From contig CAQBKK010000004.1 of the NCBI GenBank assembly GCA_948760655.1, positions 1-37,009 of the forward strand: 37,009 nt of DNA, given 5' to 3'. The position numbers and the translations under genes are program-made. Shown piece after piece: positions 8,713 to 15,677 of the stretch; the first letter of the stretch is position 1, and the number at the start of each line of letters is the position of its first letter. Below the pieces are notes generated by a model that was not told the origin of the DNA, did not search any database, and saw only the letters and a list, made by a program, of their open reading frames with translations. The stretch is from an uncultured Bacilli bacterium (GTDB lineage Bacteria; Bacillota_I; Bacilli_A; RF39; UBA660).

Positions 8713-10077
8713 TTAAAACTCACAATTTCCTGGAGTTCTAGGGTATGGAATAACATCTCGAATGTTATCGACTCCTGTTAGATAAATCAGTAGTCTTTCA
8801 AATCCCATGCCAAATCCTGAATGTATGCAAGTTCCATATTTTCTTAAGTTTAGATACCAATCTAAATCTTTTGCATCCATACCCATTTCTTTCATACGAT
8901 TTACTAATTTATTATAATCTTCTTCTCTTTGAGACCCCCCCATTAATTCTCCAGCGCCTGGGACTTCAAGGTCAACTGCTGCAACTGTTTCATTATCTTC
9001 ATTTTGTTTCATATAGAAAGCTTTGATATCTTTCGGCCAATTTTTAATAAATACAGGACCATCAAAGTATTCAGTAATGTATTTCTCATGTTCTTTGGCG
9101 ATGTCACTACCATACTCAGGGGCAAACTCCCATTTTACATCTGCTTCTTTTAGTATTTTAATGACTTCTTTGTGATTAATTCTAGTAAATTTTGAATTTA
9201 GAAGTTTATTTAGTTTTTCTATAATTCCTTTTTCAACAAATTCATTAAAAAAGTTCATTTCATCGGGGCAATGTTCTAATACGTAAGATACAATGTATTT
9301 TAGCATATCTTCCATTACATCCATGTCACCTTCTAAGTCACAGAAACACATTTCTGGTTCAATCATCCAAAATTCTGCGGCATGGGTTTTGGTGTTGGAG
9401 TTTTCTGCTCTAAATGTTGGCCCAAAGGTATAGGTTTTTTTGAAAGCGGTTGCAAATGTTTCGGCTTCTAATTGACCACTTACGGTTAAATTGGTTATTT
9501 TTCCAAAGAAATCTTTAGTATAATCTGGTTCTTCTTTTAGTTTGTTTAGAGGGAGTGTAGTTACTTGAAACATTTCTCCTGCTCCTTCACAGTCACTTGC
9601 TGTAATTAAAGGGGCATGAAAGTAAACAAAGCCCTTTTCTTGGAAATAGGTATGAATGGCATGAGCTGCTACACTTCGAACCCGAAATACTGCTTGGAAA
9701 AGATTGGTTCTTGGTCTTAAATAAGCTTGTTCGCGTAAGAATTCTTTGGTGTGTCTTTTTGGCTGTATGGGATAGTCTTCTGGACAAGAACCTAGAATAA
9801 TAATCTCTGTTGCTTTTACTTCTACTTCTTGTTTTCCTTCAGAGGGAACAAGAACTCCTTTTACATTTAAAGCACTTCCTACTAGAGTATGACTAATTGT
9901 TTCGAAATTAGAAAGATTTGTATCGTAAACTATTTGGATATGCTTAAAACAAGTTCCGTCGGAGAAATCAATAAAACCAAAATCTTTTTGTCGACGGTGA
10001 TTTCTAATCCAACCATGTATTTCTACTTCTTTGTTTTTGTACTCTTCTGTATTCTTCCATAAATCTTTTAAGTCCAT
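8713..10077 (-). CDS. asnS: Asparaginyl-tRNA synthetase
   Basis: This class IIb synthetase has 454 residues. An N-terminal OB fold (EVEIHGWIRNHRRQKDFGFIDFSDG) is followed by the catalytic core: motif 2 around FGPTFRAENSNTKTHAAEFW and motif 3 in GFGMGFERLLIYLTGVDNIRDVIPYPRTP. The pattern SNTKTHAAEFWMIEPE and the GAGEMF loop are those of AsnRS rather than AspRS. It makes Asn-tRNA directly, so GatCAB in the same operon is not needed for that. It lies 11 bases after hisS with a GGAGG-like site. Confidence 0.96.
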   Translation of the reverse strand: MDLKDLWKNTEEYKNKEVEIHGWIRNHRRQKDFGFIDFSDGTCFKHIQIVYDTNLSNFETISHTLVGSALNVKGVLVPSEGKQEVEVKATEIIILGSCPEDYPIQPKRHTKEFLREQAYLRPRTNLFQAVFRVRSVAAHAIHTYFQEKGFVYFHAPLITASDCEGAGEMFQVTTLPLNKLKEEPDYTKDFFGKITNLTVSGQLEAETFATAFKKTYTFGPTFRAENSNTKTHAAEFWMIEPEMCFCDLEGDMDVMEDMLKYIVSYVLEHCPDEMNFFNEFVEKGIIEKLNKLLNSKFTRINHKEVIKILKEADVKWEFAPEYGSDIAKEHEKYITEYFDGPVFIKNWPKDIKAFYMKQNEDNETVAAVDLEVPGAGELMGGSQREEDYNKLVNRMKEMGMDAKDLDWYLNLRKYGTCIHSGFGMGFERLLIYLTGVDNIRDVIPYPRTPGNCEF

Positions 10078-10088
10078 TTTTATCCTCC

Positions 10089-11345
10089 TTATATATTTGA
10101 AACCATGTAATCAATGATTTCATTTTCATCAATTTTTGTTTCTTCTTTGGTTATGTTATCTTTTACTGTTATTAGTCCTTTTTGTAAGTCTTCACTATTT
10201 AATAATATTAACATTCTTGCTTTGTTTCTGTCAGCTTCTTTGAATTGGCTTTTTAAACTTCTTCCTGTGGTATCATAGTCAGCGGATACACCGCTAATTC
10301 TTAAATCTTGTGCTAGCATTAGAGCTTTTAATTTTTCTTCTTCGTTGACGTATAAAATATAGGCATCTAGTGGACGTTTTTCTTGCATGTTCATTTCTTC
10401 CATGGCAAGACTTAGACGTTCTAGTCCACTTGCAAATCCCATACAAGGAGTAGATGGTCCACCTAGTTTTTCTACTAAGTCATTGTATCTTCCACCTGCC
10501 GCTATAGTACTTGCTCCTCCTAAAACTTCTGCATTTGATACAATTTCAAATACCGTGTAGTCGTAATAATCTAGGCCTCTTACAATTTTGTCATCTACTT
10601 CATAGTCGACATCTAAATATGTTAGATATTCAAGTACTTTCTTAAATCTTTTTTCTGATTCTTCGCTTTGGTAGTCTAAAATGCTTGGAACATTTTTTAG
10701 TATTTCAGAGTCACCATCTACTTTGCAGTCTAGGATACGTAAAGGATTGGTTTCAAAACGCACTTTGCAATCTTCACACAAGTCATCGATATAGGGTTTT
10801 AAATATTCTTTTAAGGCATTTTTGTAGTTTTCTCTATCGCTTTTGGCTCCTAAGTTGTTGATTTTGACATTTAAGTCTTTAAAACCAAGTTCTTCAAATA
10901 AGCGATAAGGCATAGAAATGACTTCGGCATCCGTCATTGGGTCATTGCTTCCGAGTATCTCTACACCGAATTGGGTAAATTCTCTATTTCTTCCATTTCC
11001 TGGGCGTTCATAACGATACATGGTGCCATTGTAATAGAATTTTTTAGGAAGTCCTGTTCCATACATTTTGTTTTCAATAAAACTTCTTACGACTCCTGCT
11101 GTTCCTTCGGGTCTAAGAGTTAATTCTCTATCGCTTCGGTCTTTAAAGTCATAGGTTTCTTTGGTGACGATATCGGTATCACTCCCAACCGTTCTATGGA
11201 ATAAATCACGAGACTCAAATATTGGTGTTCTTATGTAATCGTAATTATAGAATTCACAGAAGTATTCGATGGCTCTATTCATAATTTTAAATTTAACGGC
11301 TTCTTTGTCTACGATGTCGTAGCATCCTTTTGGTTTTGTTATCAT
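10089..11345 (-). CDS. hisS: Histidyl-tRNA synthetase, first gene of the T-box operon
   Basis: This class II synthetase has 418 residues, normal for bacterial HisRS. It shows the opening KPKGCYDIV, motif 2 around YRYERPGNGRNREFTQFGVE, the histidine motif in VRGLDYYDYTVFE, and motif 3 in GGGPSTPCMGFASGLERL-type context. The C-terminal alpha/beta anticodon domain covers about residues 320-418. The ATG has AGGAG upstream. It is the first gene after a T-box leader whose specifier and discriminator pairing do not fit tRNAHis. Confidence 0.96.
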   Translation of the reverse strand: MITKPKGCYDIVDKEAVKFKIMNRAIEYFCEFYNYDYIRTPIFESRDLFHRTVGSDTDIVTKETYDFKDRSDRELTLRPEGTAGVVRSFIENKMYGTGLPKKFYYNGTMYRYERPGNGRNREFTQFGVEILGSNDPMTDAEVISMPYRLFEELGFKDLNVKINNLGAKSDRENYKNALKEYLKPYIDDLCEDCKVRFETNPLRILDCKVDGDSEILKNVPSILDYQSEESEKRFKKVLEYLTYLDVDYEVDDKIVRGLDYYDYTVFEIVSNAEVLGGASTIAAGGRYNDLVEKLGGPSTPCMGFASGLERLSLAMEEMNMQEKRPLDAYILYVNEEEKLKALMLAQDLRISGVSADYDTTGRSLKSQFKEADRNKARMLILLNSEDLQKGLITVKDNITKEETKIDENEIIDYMVSNI

Positions 11346-11370
11346 TTTCTTTTTCTCCTTTTTTTGAAAT

Positions 11371-11433
11371 AAAAAAACCTAATAAATGTAAGGACGAAAA
11401 AAGTTTTCCGCGGTGCCACCTTACTTTACTAGG
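11371..11433 (-). terminator. Regulated terminator of the T-box leader
   Basis: On the minus strand CCTAGTAAAGTAAGG (plus 11419-11433) pairs with CCTTACATTTATTAGG (11378-11393) and is followed by seven T (11371-11377). Its 5' arm overlaps the T-box sequence, so formation of the antiterminator excludes it. Confidence 0.93.
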
Positions 11434-11585
11434 TACTCTCTTATTTTTATCGCAACGAGTGCGTTTCTATGTTATGAAAAGTTGTCTTTCAAAAATATTA
11501 TCTTTAGGCATTCGCAGCAATCTAGCCTTCTCTTTAAAGTATGTTTATTTTTTACTTTTTCTTTTCCATAGAAAATTTTTGTATA
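11371..11585 (-). promoter_or_regulatory. T-box riboswitch leader of the hisS-asnS-aspS-gatCAB operon
   Basis: The conserved T-box AAGGTGGCACCGCGGAAAA is at plus 11404-11422. A Stem I base can be drawn between 11561-11570 and 11473-11481. An AGUA S-turn lies at 11553-11556 on its 5' side. On the 3' side the specifier loop reads GAAA-GAC-A with GAC at 11484-11486 (Asp); the next triplet is AAC (Asn). The UGGC of the T-box pairs with a tRNA ending G-CCA, so it wants discriminator G73, which tRNAAsp and tRNAAsn have and bacterial tRNAHis (C73) lacks. The alternative terminator is listed separately. The leader should let transcription continue when this tRNA is uncharged. Confidence 0.93.
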
Positions 11586-11590
11586 GATTT

Positions 11591-11619
11591 ATTTTATTAC
11601 TAAACTTCGGTTAAGTCAA
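11591..11619 (-). promoter_or_regulatory. Sigma-A promoter of the T-box operon
   Basis: The -35 TTGACT (11614-11619) and -10 TAAAAT (11591-11596) are separated by exactly 17 bases, which puts transcription start near 11585, just ahead of the leader. It lies only about 40 bases beyond the stop of the upstream gene. Confidence 0.85.
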
Positions 11620-11656
11620 TTTATTTCTGCTTATAGTATATGTAAGTTTTTGATTA

Positions 11657-12679
11657 TTATTTGTCTTTTGTGCGCAAATTGCTTATGGCTTCTCTTCGAC
11701 TTTGTTCTCTACTTCTTTCTCTTTTCAAAACATCTTCAGTGATACTTGAGTCATTGTCTGTTATTTTTCTATCATATTCTTCACTAATTTGTTTCATTCT
11801 TGTTAGTTCTACTTTTGTTTGTAATAAAGCTGCGTTTAATTCTTCTGTTTCTTGAAAACCTTTTAAACCTTTTAGCGTTTTTTCCATGTCATTGATTTCT
11901 TTTGCTAGATTGGCAAGCTCAATGTGTAAGTTTACTGCATTTGTAATTTGACTACATTCTACTTCTTTTTCTGTATCTAGGCTAGCCATCATTTCTTTCC
12001 ACATATTTACTGCTAAGTTGTCTTCCTGTTCGCTTATTGGAAGTAGGTTTGTATCAAAAGTTAGATTGTTTAAAAATATTGTAGAATACCAGACCAAACA
12101 CTTTGTATAACTGCTATAACAAAACTCTATTTTATAGTTCGAACCTTGGGATTGGTATTTTATTATTTCTGTACCATAAGTAGGTATTCTTTTTACATTT
12201 TCTAAAAAATATACCTTGTTATTATCTTCTTTGTTTTGTTCAGGTTCTTTATAAACTTTATATTCTGTTTTTGTAAAATCGTTTGTTTCGTCTAATTCTA
12301 TGAATCTAAATCCTATCTGTTCTAGTTGGTTTAAAGTAAGTAAGATTTTGTTCAAATCTTTCCTGTTGCGATTTAAGTATTGAAAGAATTCCTGTGCTAT
12401 TTCAGTGGTTTTAAAATAAAAAACAAATGTTTCTCCATTTATGTACTTCTTTAGTTTGTTAATTACTATTTGATTTTCTTTATAAAATTTTTTTATTTTT
12501 CTATTACTAAAAGAAGGCCTGTGACGAAATATTCCGCATAATTTATCGCCCTCTATATAACTTTCAGTTTCATTTTTTTCGGTGAATTGTTTTAAATTTT
12601 TCATAAACGTTTCATATTCGTCAATAATTTGACATAATGCAATTGCAGCTTTTATGTCTATTCTTATTTCTTTAGTCAT
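11657..12679 (-). CDS. Unknown protein with C-terminal coiled coil
   Basis: A 340-residue soluble protein that I do not recognise. Residues 1-235 look globular. Residues about 245-335 are almost uninterrupted charged helix (ELANLAKEINDMEKTLKGLK onward), ending in a very basic tail rich in Arg. Its ATG lies inside the last codons of the upstream lipoprotein frame (8-base overlap), so the two are translationally coupled. No terminator is evident before the T-box promoter that follows. Confidence 0.65.
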   Translation of the reverse strand: MTKEIRIDIKAAIALCQIIDEYETFMKNLKQFTEKNETESYIEGDKLCGIFRHRPSFSNRKIKKFYKENQIVINKLKKYINGETFVFYFKTTEIAQEFFQYLNRNRKDLNKILLTLNQLEQIGFRFIELDETNDFTKTEYKVYKEPEQNKEDNNKVYFLENVKRIPTYGTEIIKYQSQGSNYKIEFCYSSYTKCLVWYSTIFLNNLTFDTNLLPISEQEDNLAVNMWKEMMASLDTEKEVECSQITNAVNLHIELANLAKEINDMEKTLKGLKGFQETEELNAALLQTKVELTRMKQISEEYDRKITDNDSSITEDVLKRERSREQSRREAISNLRTKDK

Positions 12680-13245
12680 TTTTTAACACTTTCTCTCTGT
12701 TTTTTATTTCAGTTTGACTTTCTAATTCTGGTTTTACTATTTCTTCGAAAAATTTTATTAATTCATTTATATCATACTCCTCTTGCAACCAATTATTTTC
12801 TATAATGAAATCAAAGAGTGATATTTCTTCTACTATGGTAAAGTTTTCTCCAATTGTGATTTCTGGAGTTTCTTTTTCGTTGTAATAATTGGGATAAAGA
12901 TAAGTTATTTGCGTAACTCCACTTTCTAAGTCTATATAATCAATTGTGTCATAGTAAGAAACGCTTAATGTATGAGCATAACTATATTTGTAAAGTCCCA
13001 TTAATTTTGGTTCTAATTCTTTTCCGTTATATTCTAGTATTATTATTTTTATGTTTTCATTTTCTAAATTTTCATAAGAAATAGAACCGCTTATTAAGTT
13101 TGCTTCTTTGTTATAAGTGATTTTTGATGCTCCTATGTCTCCAACATATATTTGTTTACTTGTATCTCCACACCCCCCCCAGTAGCGAAATGGAAGTACT
13201 CAAGCCCAAAGTAGCCATTAGTATTTTTATTGTATTCTTTTTCAT
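12672..13245 (-). pseudogene. Lipoprotein gene interrupted by a G8 tract in the lipobox
   Basis: An ATG at 13245 with AGGAGG five bases upstream begins a lipoprotein signal (MKKNTIKILMATLGLSTSIS then LLGG). At eight consecutive G on the coding strand (plus 13173-13180) the frame runs off and stops. With seven G the frame would read LLGG-CGDTSKQIYVGDIGASK, a clean lipobox Cys, and continue without a stop through GLYKYSYAHTLSVSYYD to 12672 (about 190 residues). The second part alone would start at an internal ATG at 13001 with no ribosome site. The family is unknown. Either contingency-type phase variation of a surface lipoprotein or a base-count error explains it. Confidence 0.8.
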
Positions 13246-13271
13246 ACAAACCTCCTAAAACTTGTAAAGTT

Positions 13272-13277
13272 ATTATA
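13272..13277 (-). promoter_or_regulatory. -10 box (TATAAT) upstream of the lipoprotein gene
   Basis: A perfect TATAAT lies 27 bases upstream of the lipoprotein ATG. No convincing -35 box is seen at 17 bases. Confidence 0.4.
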
Positions 13278-13312
13278 AAACAGATTTTCGGTTTTAGGAA
13301 GAATTTCTTTGA

Positions 13313-13341
13313 TTGGATTTTTTGCTTTCTTTTGCTATACT
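13313..13341 (+). promoter_or_regulatory. Promoter of the NlpC/P60 remnant
   Basis: TTGGAT (13313-13318) and TATACT (13336-13341) are 17 bases apart, with TGC before the -10 (extended -10). It points to the pseudogene that follows and looks intact. Confidence 0.6.
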
Positions 13342-13373
13342 ATGTTTTAATAAAATTTTTTTAGGAGGGATTC

Positions 13374-13531
13374 TTGCAGATATTTTAGAATTTGAATTGC
13401 GTAAGAAAATTGTGGAACTTGCTTTGTTACAGCATCATAAACCTTATGAACATTATAGGAGCGGGCCTACTACTTTTGATTGTGCAGGTCTTATAAGACA
13501 TTTATATTTAGAGATTTGTGGCATAGATTAG
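13374..13531 (+). pseudogene. NlpC/P60 cell-wall hydrolase, N-terminal remnant
   Basis: After AGGAGGG a TTG at 13374 is the natural start, but its frame stops at once. The neighbouring frame reads LEFELRKKIVELALLQHHK, then YRSGPTTFDCAGLIRHLYLE, and ends after 50 residues. The FDCAGLI segment is the catalytic-cysteine motif of NlpC/P60 peptidoglycan endopeptidases. The His and the rest of the roughly 110-residue domain are absent, and downstream sequence to about 13670 shows no continuation. One T in the TTTT after the start would restore its first frame, but the gene is truncated regardless. Confidence 0.6.
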
Positions 13532-13671
13532 ATAAATATTTGTTTCTGGTTCTTTTATTGCTTCGTTCCAATTTCTAATGAAATACACATGAATTTGGTG
13601 TCTTAATCATATTATTATAAAATGTTATTAGGTTCTTTTTTGCTATTTCTACTTTGTTGTCACTTTATAAA

Positions 13672-13706
13672 AGAAAAAACTTATATAGTTATTTTACTAT
13701 ATAAGT
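13672..13706 (-). terminator. Terminator after the histidine-phosphatase pseudogene
   Basis: A perfect 11-bp inverted repeat, ACTTATATAGT / ACTATATAAGT (13679-13689 and 13696-13706) with a 6-base loop, is followed on the minus strand by a T-rich run. The stop of the gene lies in the stem. Confidence 0.85.
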
Positions 13707-14228
13707 CCAACCTGGTTGCCAATTTTTTGCTTTTCGCCAGTCTTCCTTTATTGCTTCTTCCCAAGTTTTTCCTTCAGTAATTACTTGGAATGCTAGTTGA
13801 GGAGCTTTATGTGCGACTATCGCTATATGTTTTCCGTCATAGTTTTCTTTTAAATCTGTACAGAAATCTCTTATTCTTGCTTCTACATCTTGCATACTTT
13901 CTCCGTTTGGAAATTTGCTTTCTATATGTGTTTCGTAATTAGCAAAACTTGTATCTTTCCCATTGTAGTCGCCATAATTGCATTCTCTAAGTCTTTGGTC
14001 TTTTTTGATTTCTTTTACCCCATCAAAGGTATACTTGGCAGAATCGATTGCTCTTTTTAAATCAGAGCAAAATACAATATCAAATTGATTAATGTCTACT
14101 TGTGTTTTTTAAGTAATACTTTGTTCAATGCCTTTTTCTGCTAATTCACCAGGAAGCCACCCAGTTGATTTGTGTTCTAAATTATCAGTTGTTGTTCCAT
14201 GAACAAAATATGTTATTTTTACGTCCAT
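13689..14228 (-). pseudogene. Histidine phosphatase family gene with an internal stop
   Basis: From ATG 14228 one frame reads MDVKITYFVHGTTTDNLEHK and on to the stop at 13689 (180 codons). A single TAA at 14107-14109 interrupts it. After the stop the same frame continues with FDIVFCSDLKRAI, LRECNYGDYNG and HIAIVAHKAPQLAFQV, the successive landmarks of the phosphoglycerate-mutase-like fold. The usual RHG is VHG here, so even the ancestral protein lacked that first Arg; the second His (VAHKA) is kept. No frameshift is present, so one base substitution explains the break. The downstream 68-residue part could start at an internal ATG but would lack the active site. Confidence 0.8.
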
Positions 14229-14249
14229 TTCCCTTTCCTTTCCTAATTA

Positions 14250-14927
14250 TTATAACATAAAAAACTCTTTAAAAACTTTTTTTCTTATATATTCCATTTT
14301 GCTCACTAAATTTGTTGTATATAAAGGCCTTGTTGTAATGGTTTTATCTACTGCAATTTCTTCTTTCTCACATGCAACATAAAAATCATTGTATAAGTTA
14401 TTTAAATTATCATCAAAATGTTTTTGCAAAACCATATTAAATAATTCTTGTTTTTGTGTGGTTAGTAGTTCTTCTATAGGAGAAGGTATTTTACTTTCTA
14501 ACTCTTTTATTATATCAATACCGATTTTTTGGTATCTTTCTTTTGTTTTTTGAAGATCAATTCCTTTTAGAAAAAAGCCTTCCATGGTGTATTGAATTCT
14601 ATTTGTGCCTTGTTCTCTTCTGCCATCGTAGCCGTAGCGAAATACAACTGCGCCTTTTTTTATTTGAGCAATAAAACATTTACTTGTTTCTTTATTTTCT
14701 ATAGGGTCAGGATAAGTTTGGTTTTCTTTTAAACGTTTTTCTATTTCATGTACTTGATGAATTCCTGCATTTCTAAATTCTTGTTCAAATGGAGCACAAA
14801 TGGTTTCTAATAATTCTTGGTAATCTTCTTCGTCTAAGCTTTTTGGATAAATTAGAAAATTTTCTTGCTTTCTTATGTCTCCAGCATTAAAAAATAATTC
14901 TATTGTGTATTGCTGTTTATCTTTCAT
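14250..14927 (-). CDS. Unknown soluble protein upstream of the phosphatase remnant
   Basis: A 225-residue protein that I do not recognise. It mixes beta-rich stretches (YTIELFFNAGDIRKQ, CFIAQIKKGAVVFRYGYDG) with a helical C-terminal half, and has no signal peptide or membrane helix. AAAGGAAAAG precedes the ATG. It sits 54 bases after the Fic-like gene and 21 bases before the phosphatase pseudogene on the same strand, so it may share their transcript. Confidence 0.6.
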   Translation of the reverse strand: MKDKQQYTIELFFNAGDIRKQENFLIYPKSLDEEDYQELLETICAPFEQEFRNAGIHQVHEIEKRLKENQTYPDPIENKETSKCFIAQIKKGAVVFRYGYDGRREQGTNRIQYTMEGFFLKGIDLQKTKERYQKIGIDIIKELESKIPSPIEELLTTQKQELFNMVLQKHFDDNLNNLYNDFYVACEKEEIAVDKTITTRPLYTTNLVSKMEYIRKKVFKEFFML

Positions 14928-14981
14928 TTTCTTTTCCTTTCTTTTTCTCTATAATTTCTACTAACATATTAGCAGATTTTT

Positions 14982-15641
14982 CTACAATTCTATACCATCT
15001 ATACTGGTTTGGTATATCCATTCTTTTAAATCTTCGTTATTATTTGTTTCATAGAATTTAATCAATTTTTCCAAAAAGAAACTTTGATTTTCTTTGGCAA
15101 TACTTAAAATACCACAACCATTATCAATCATAATTTTATTAGCAAATAGCATGGCTACTCTTTTATTTCCATCAATGAACATTTGGCGGCGCATGATATA
15201 GAGCATGCATTCAATAGCTATTTCTGTTTTGCTTTTTTCCTCTTGTTTTAAAATACTTTCTAGTTCTTCTTTGATTTGACTTTCAAAAGGAAATTCTGGT
15301 TTCCAAGTTGTGCCACCAATATTTACAGGAGTTGTTCTAAGAAATCCAGGTTGGGGAACTAATTTTTCAGTGGTTAATTTATGAATCTCACATAGGGTTT
15401 TATAGTCTGCTTCTATTTCTTCCGTTTCTAAAATAAAATTCCATGCGTATTTCAAATTATTAATGGCTATGACTTCATTTACTGTTAAGCCACTTACTAT
15501 TCCTCCATCATACAAACTTTGTGTTTCTGGATAAGTTACGGCTATTCCTTCTAAATTGGCACTTTTCCATATATAATCTACTATATTTCTTTTTGCTAAA
15601 AATATGTTTTGTTCTCGTGTTAAATTGTATTTGTCTTTCAT
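14982..15641 (-). CDS. Fic/Doc-fold protein with Gln in place of the catalytic His
   Basis: The Fic core is clear: RRQMFIDGNKRVAMLFANKI matches HxFxDGNxR except that the catalytic His is Gln (residue 156 counted from the upstream ATG). The GNKR ending resembles Doc/NKR-type members. Near the N-terminus SANLEG fits the (S/T)xxxE(G/N) inhibitory motif, placed as in class II Fic proteins that hold their own active site shut. Active members transfer AMP or phosphate to target proteins; with Gln here that activity is doubtful. The start is set at ATG 15641 because AAAGGATG lies five bases before it; an ATG at 15650 is the alternative. No antitoxin partner is adjacent. Confidence 0.85.
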   Translation of the reverse strand: MKDKYNLTREQNIFLAKRNIVDYIWKSANLEGIAVTYPETQSLYDGGIVSGLTVNEVIAINNLKYAWNFILETEEIEADYKTLCEIHKLTTEKLVPQPGFLRTTPVNIGGTTWKPEFPFESQIKEELESILKQEEKSKTEIAIECMLYIMRRQMFIDGNKRVAMLFANKIMIDNGCGILSIAKENQSFFLEKLIKFYETNNNEDLKEWIYQTSIDGIEL

Positions 15642-15664
15642 CTTTTTCATCCTTTGCTCTATTC

Positions 15665-15673
15665 ATTATATCA
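15665..15673 (-). promoter_or_regulatory. Extended -10 promoter upstream of the Fic-like gene
   Basis: TGATATAAT, an extended -10, lies 24 bases before the chosen start at 15641, between the ABC-F stop and the Fic-like gene. No clear -35 box is seen. Confidence 0.45.
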
Positions 15674-15677
15674 TGCA

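Noticed and set aside
11474..11476. CAU triplet in the T-box leader as a His specifier
   Set aside because: It falls within the 3' strand of the drawn Stem I base, not in the specifier loop, and the UGGC of the T-box does not fit the C73 discriminator of tRNAHis.
11330..11614. Plus-strand 94-codon open frame across the T-box leader
   Set aside because: It runs antisense to the conserved riboswitch and the hisS start, has no ribosome site, and its composition reflects the leader stems.
12135..12150. TTCGAACC resembling a tRNA T-loop
   Set aside because: It lies inside the open 340-codon gene, and no acceptor stem, anticodon arm or CCA-type end can be drawn around it. No tRNA or rRNA gene is seen anywhere in the window.
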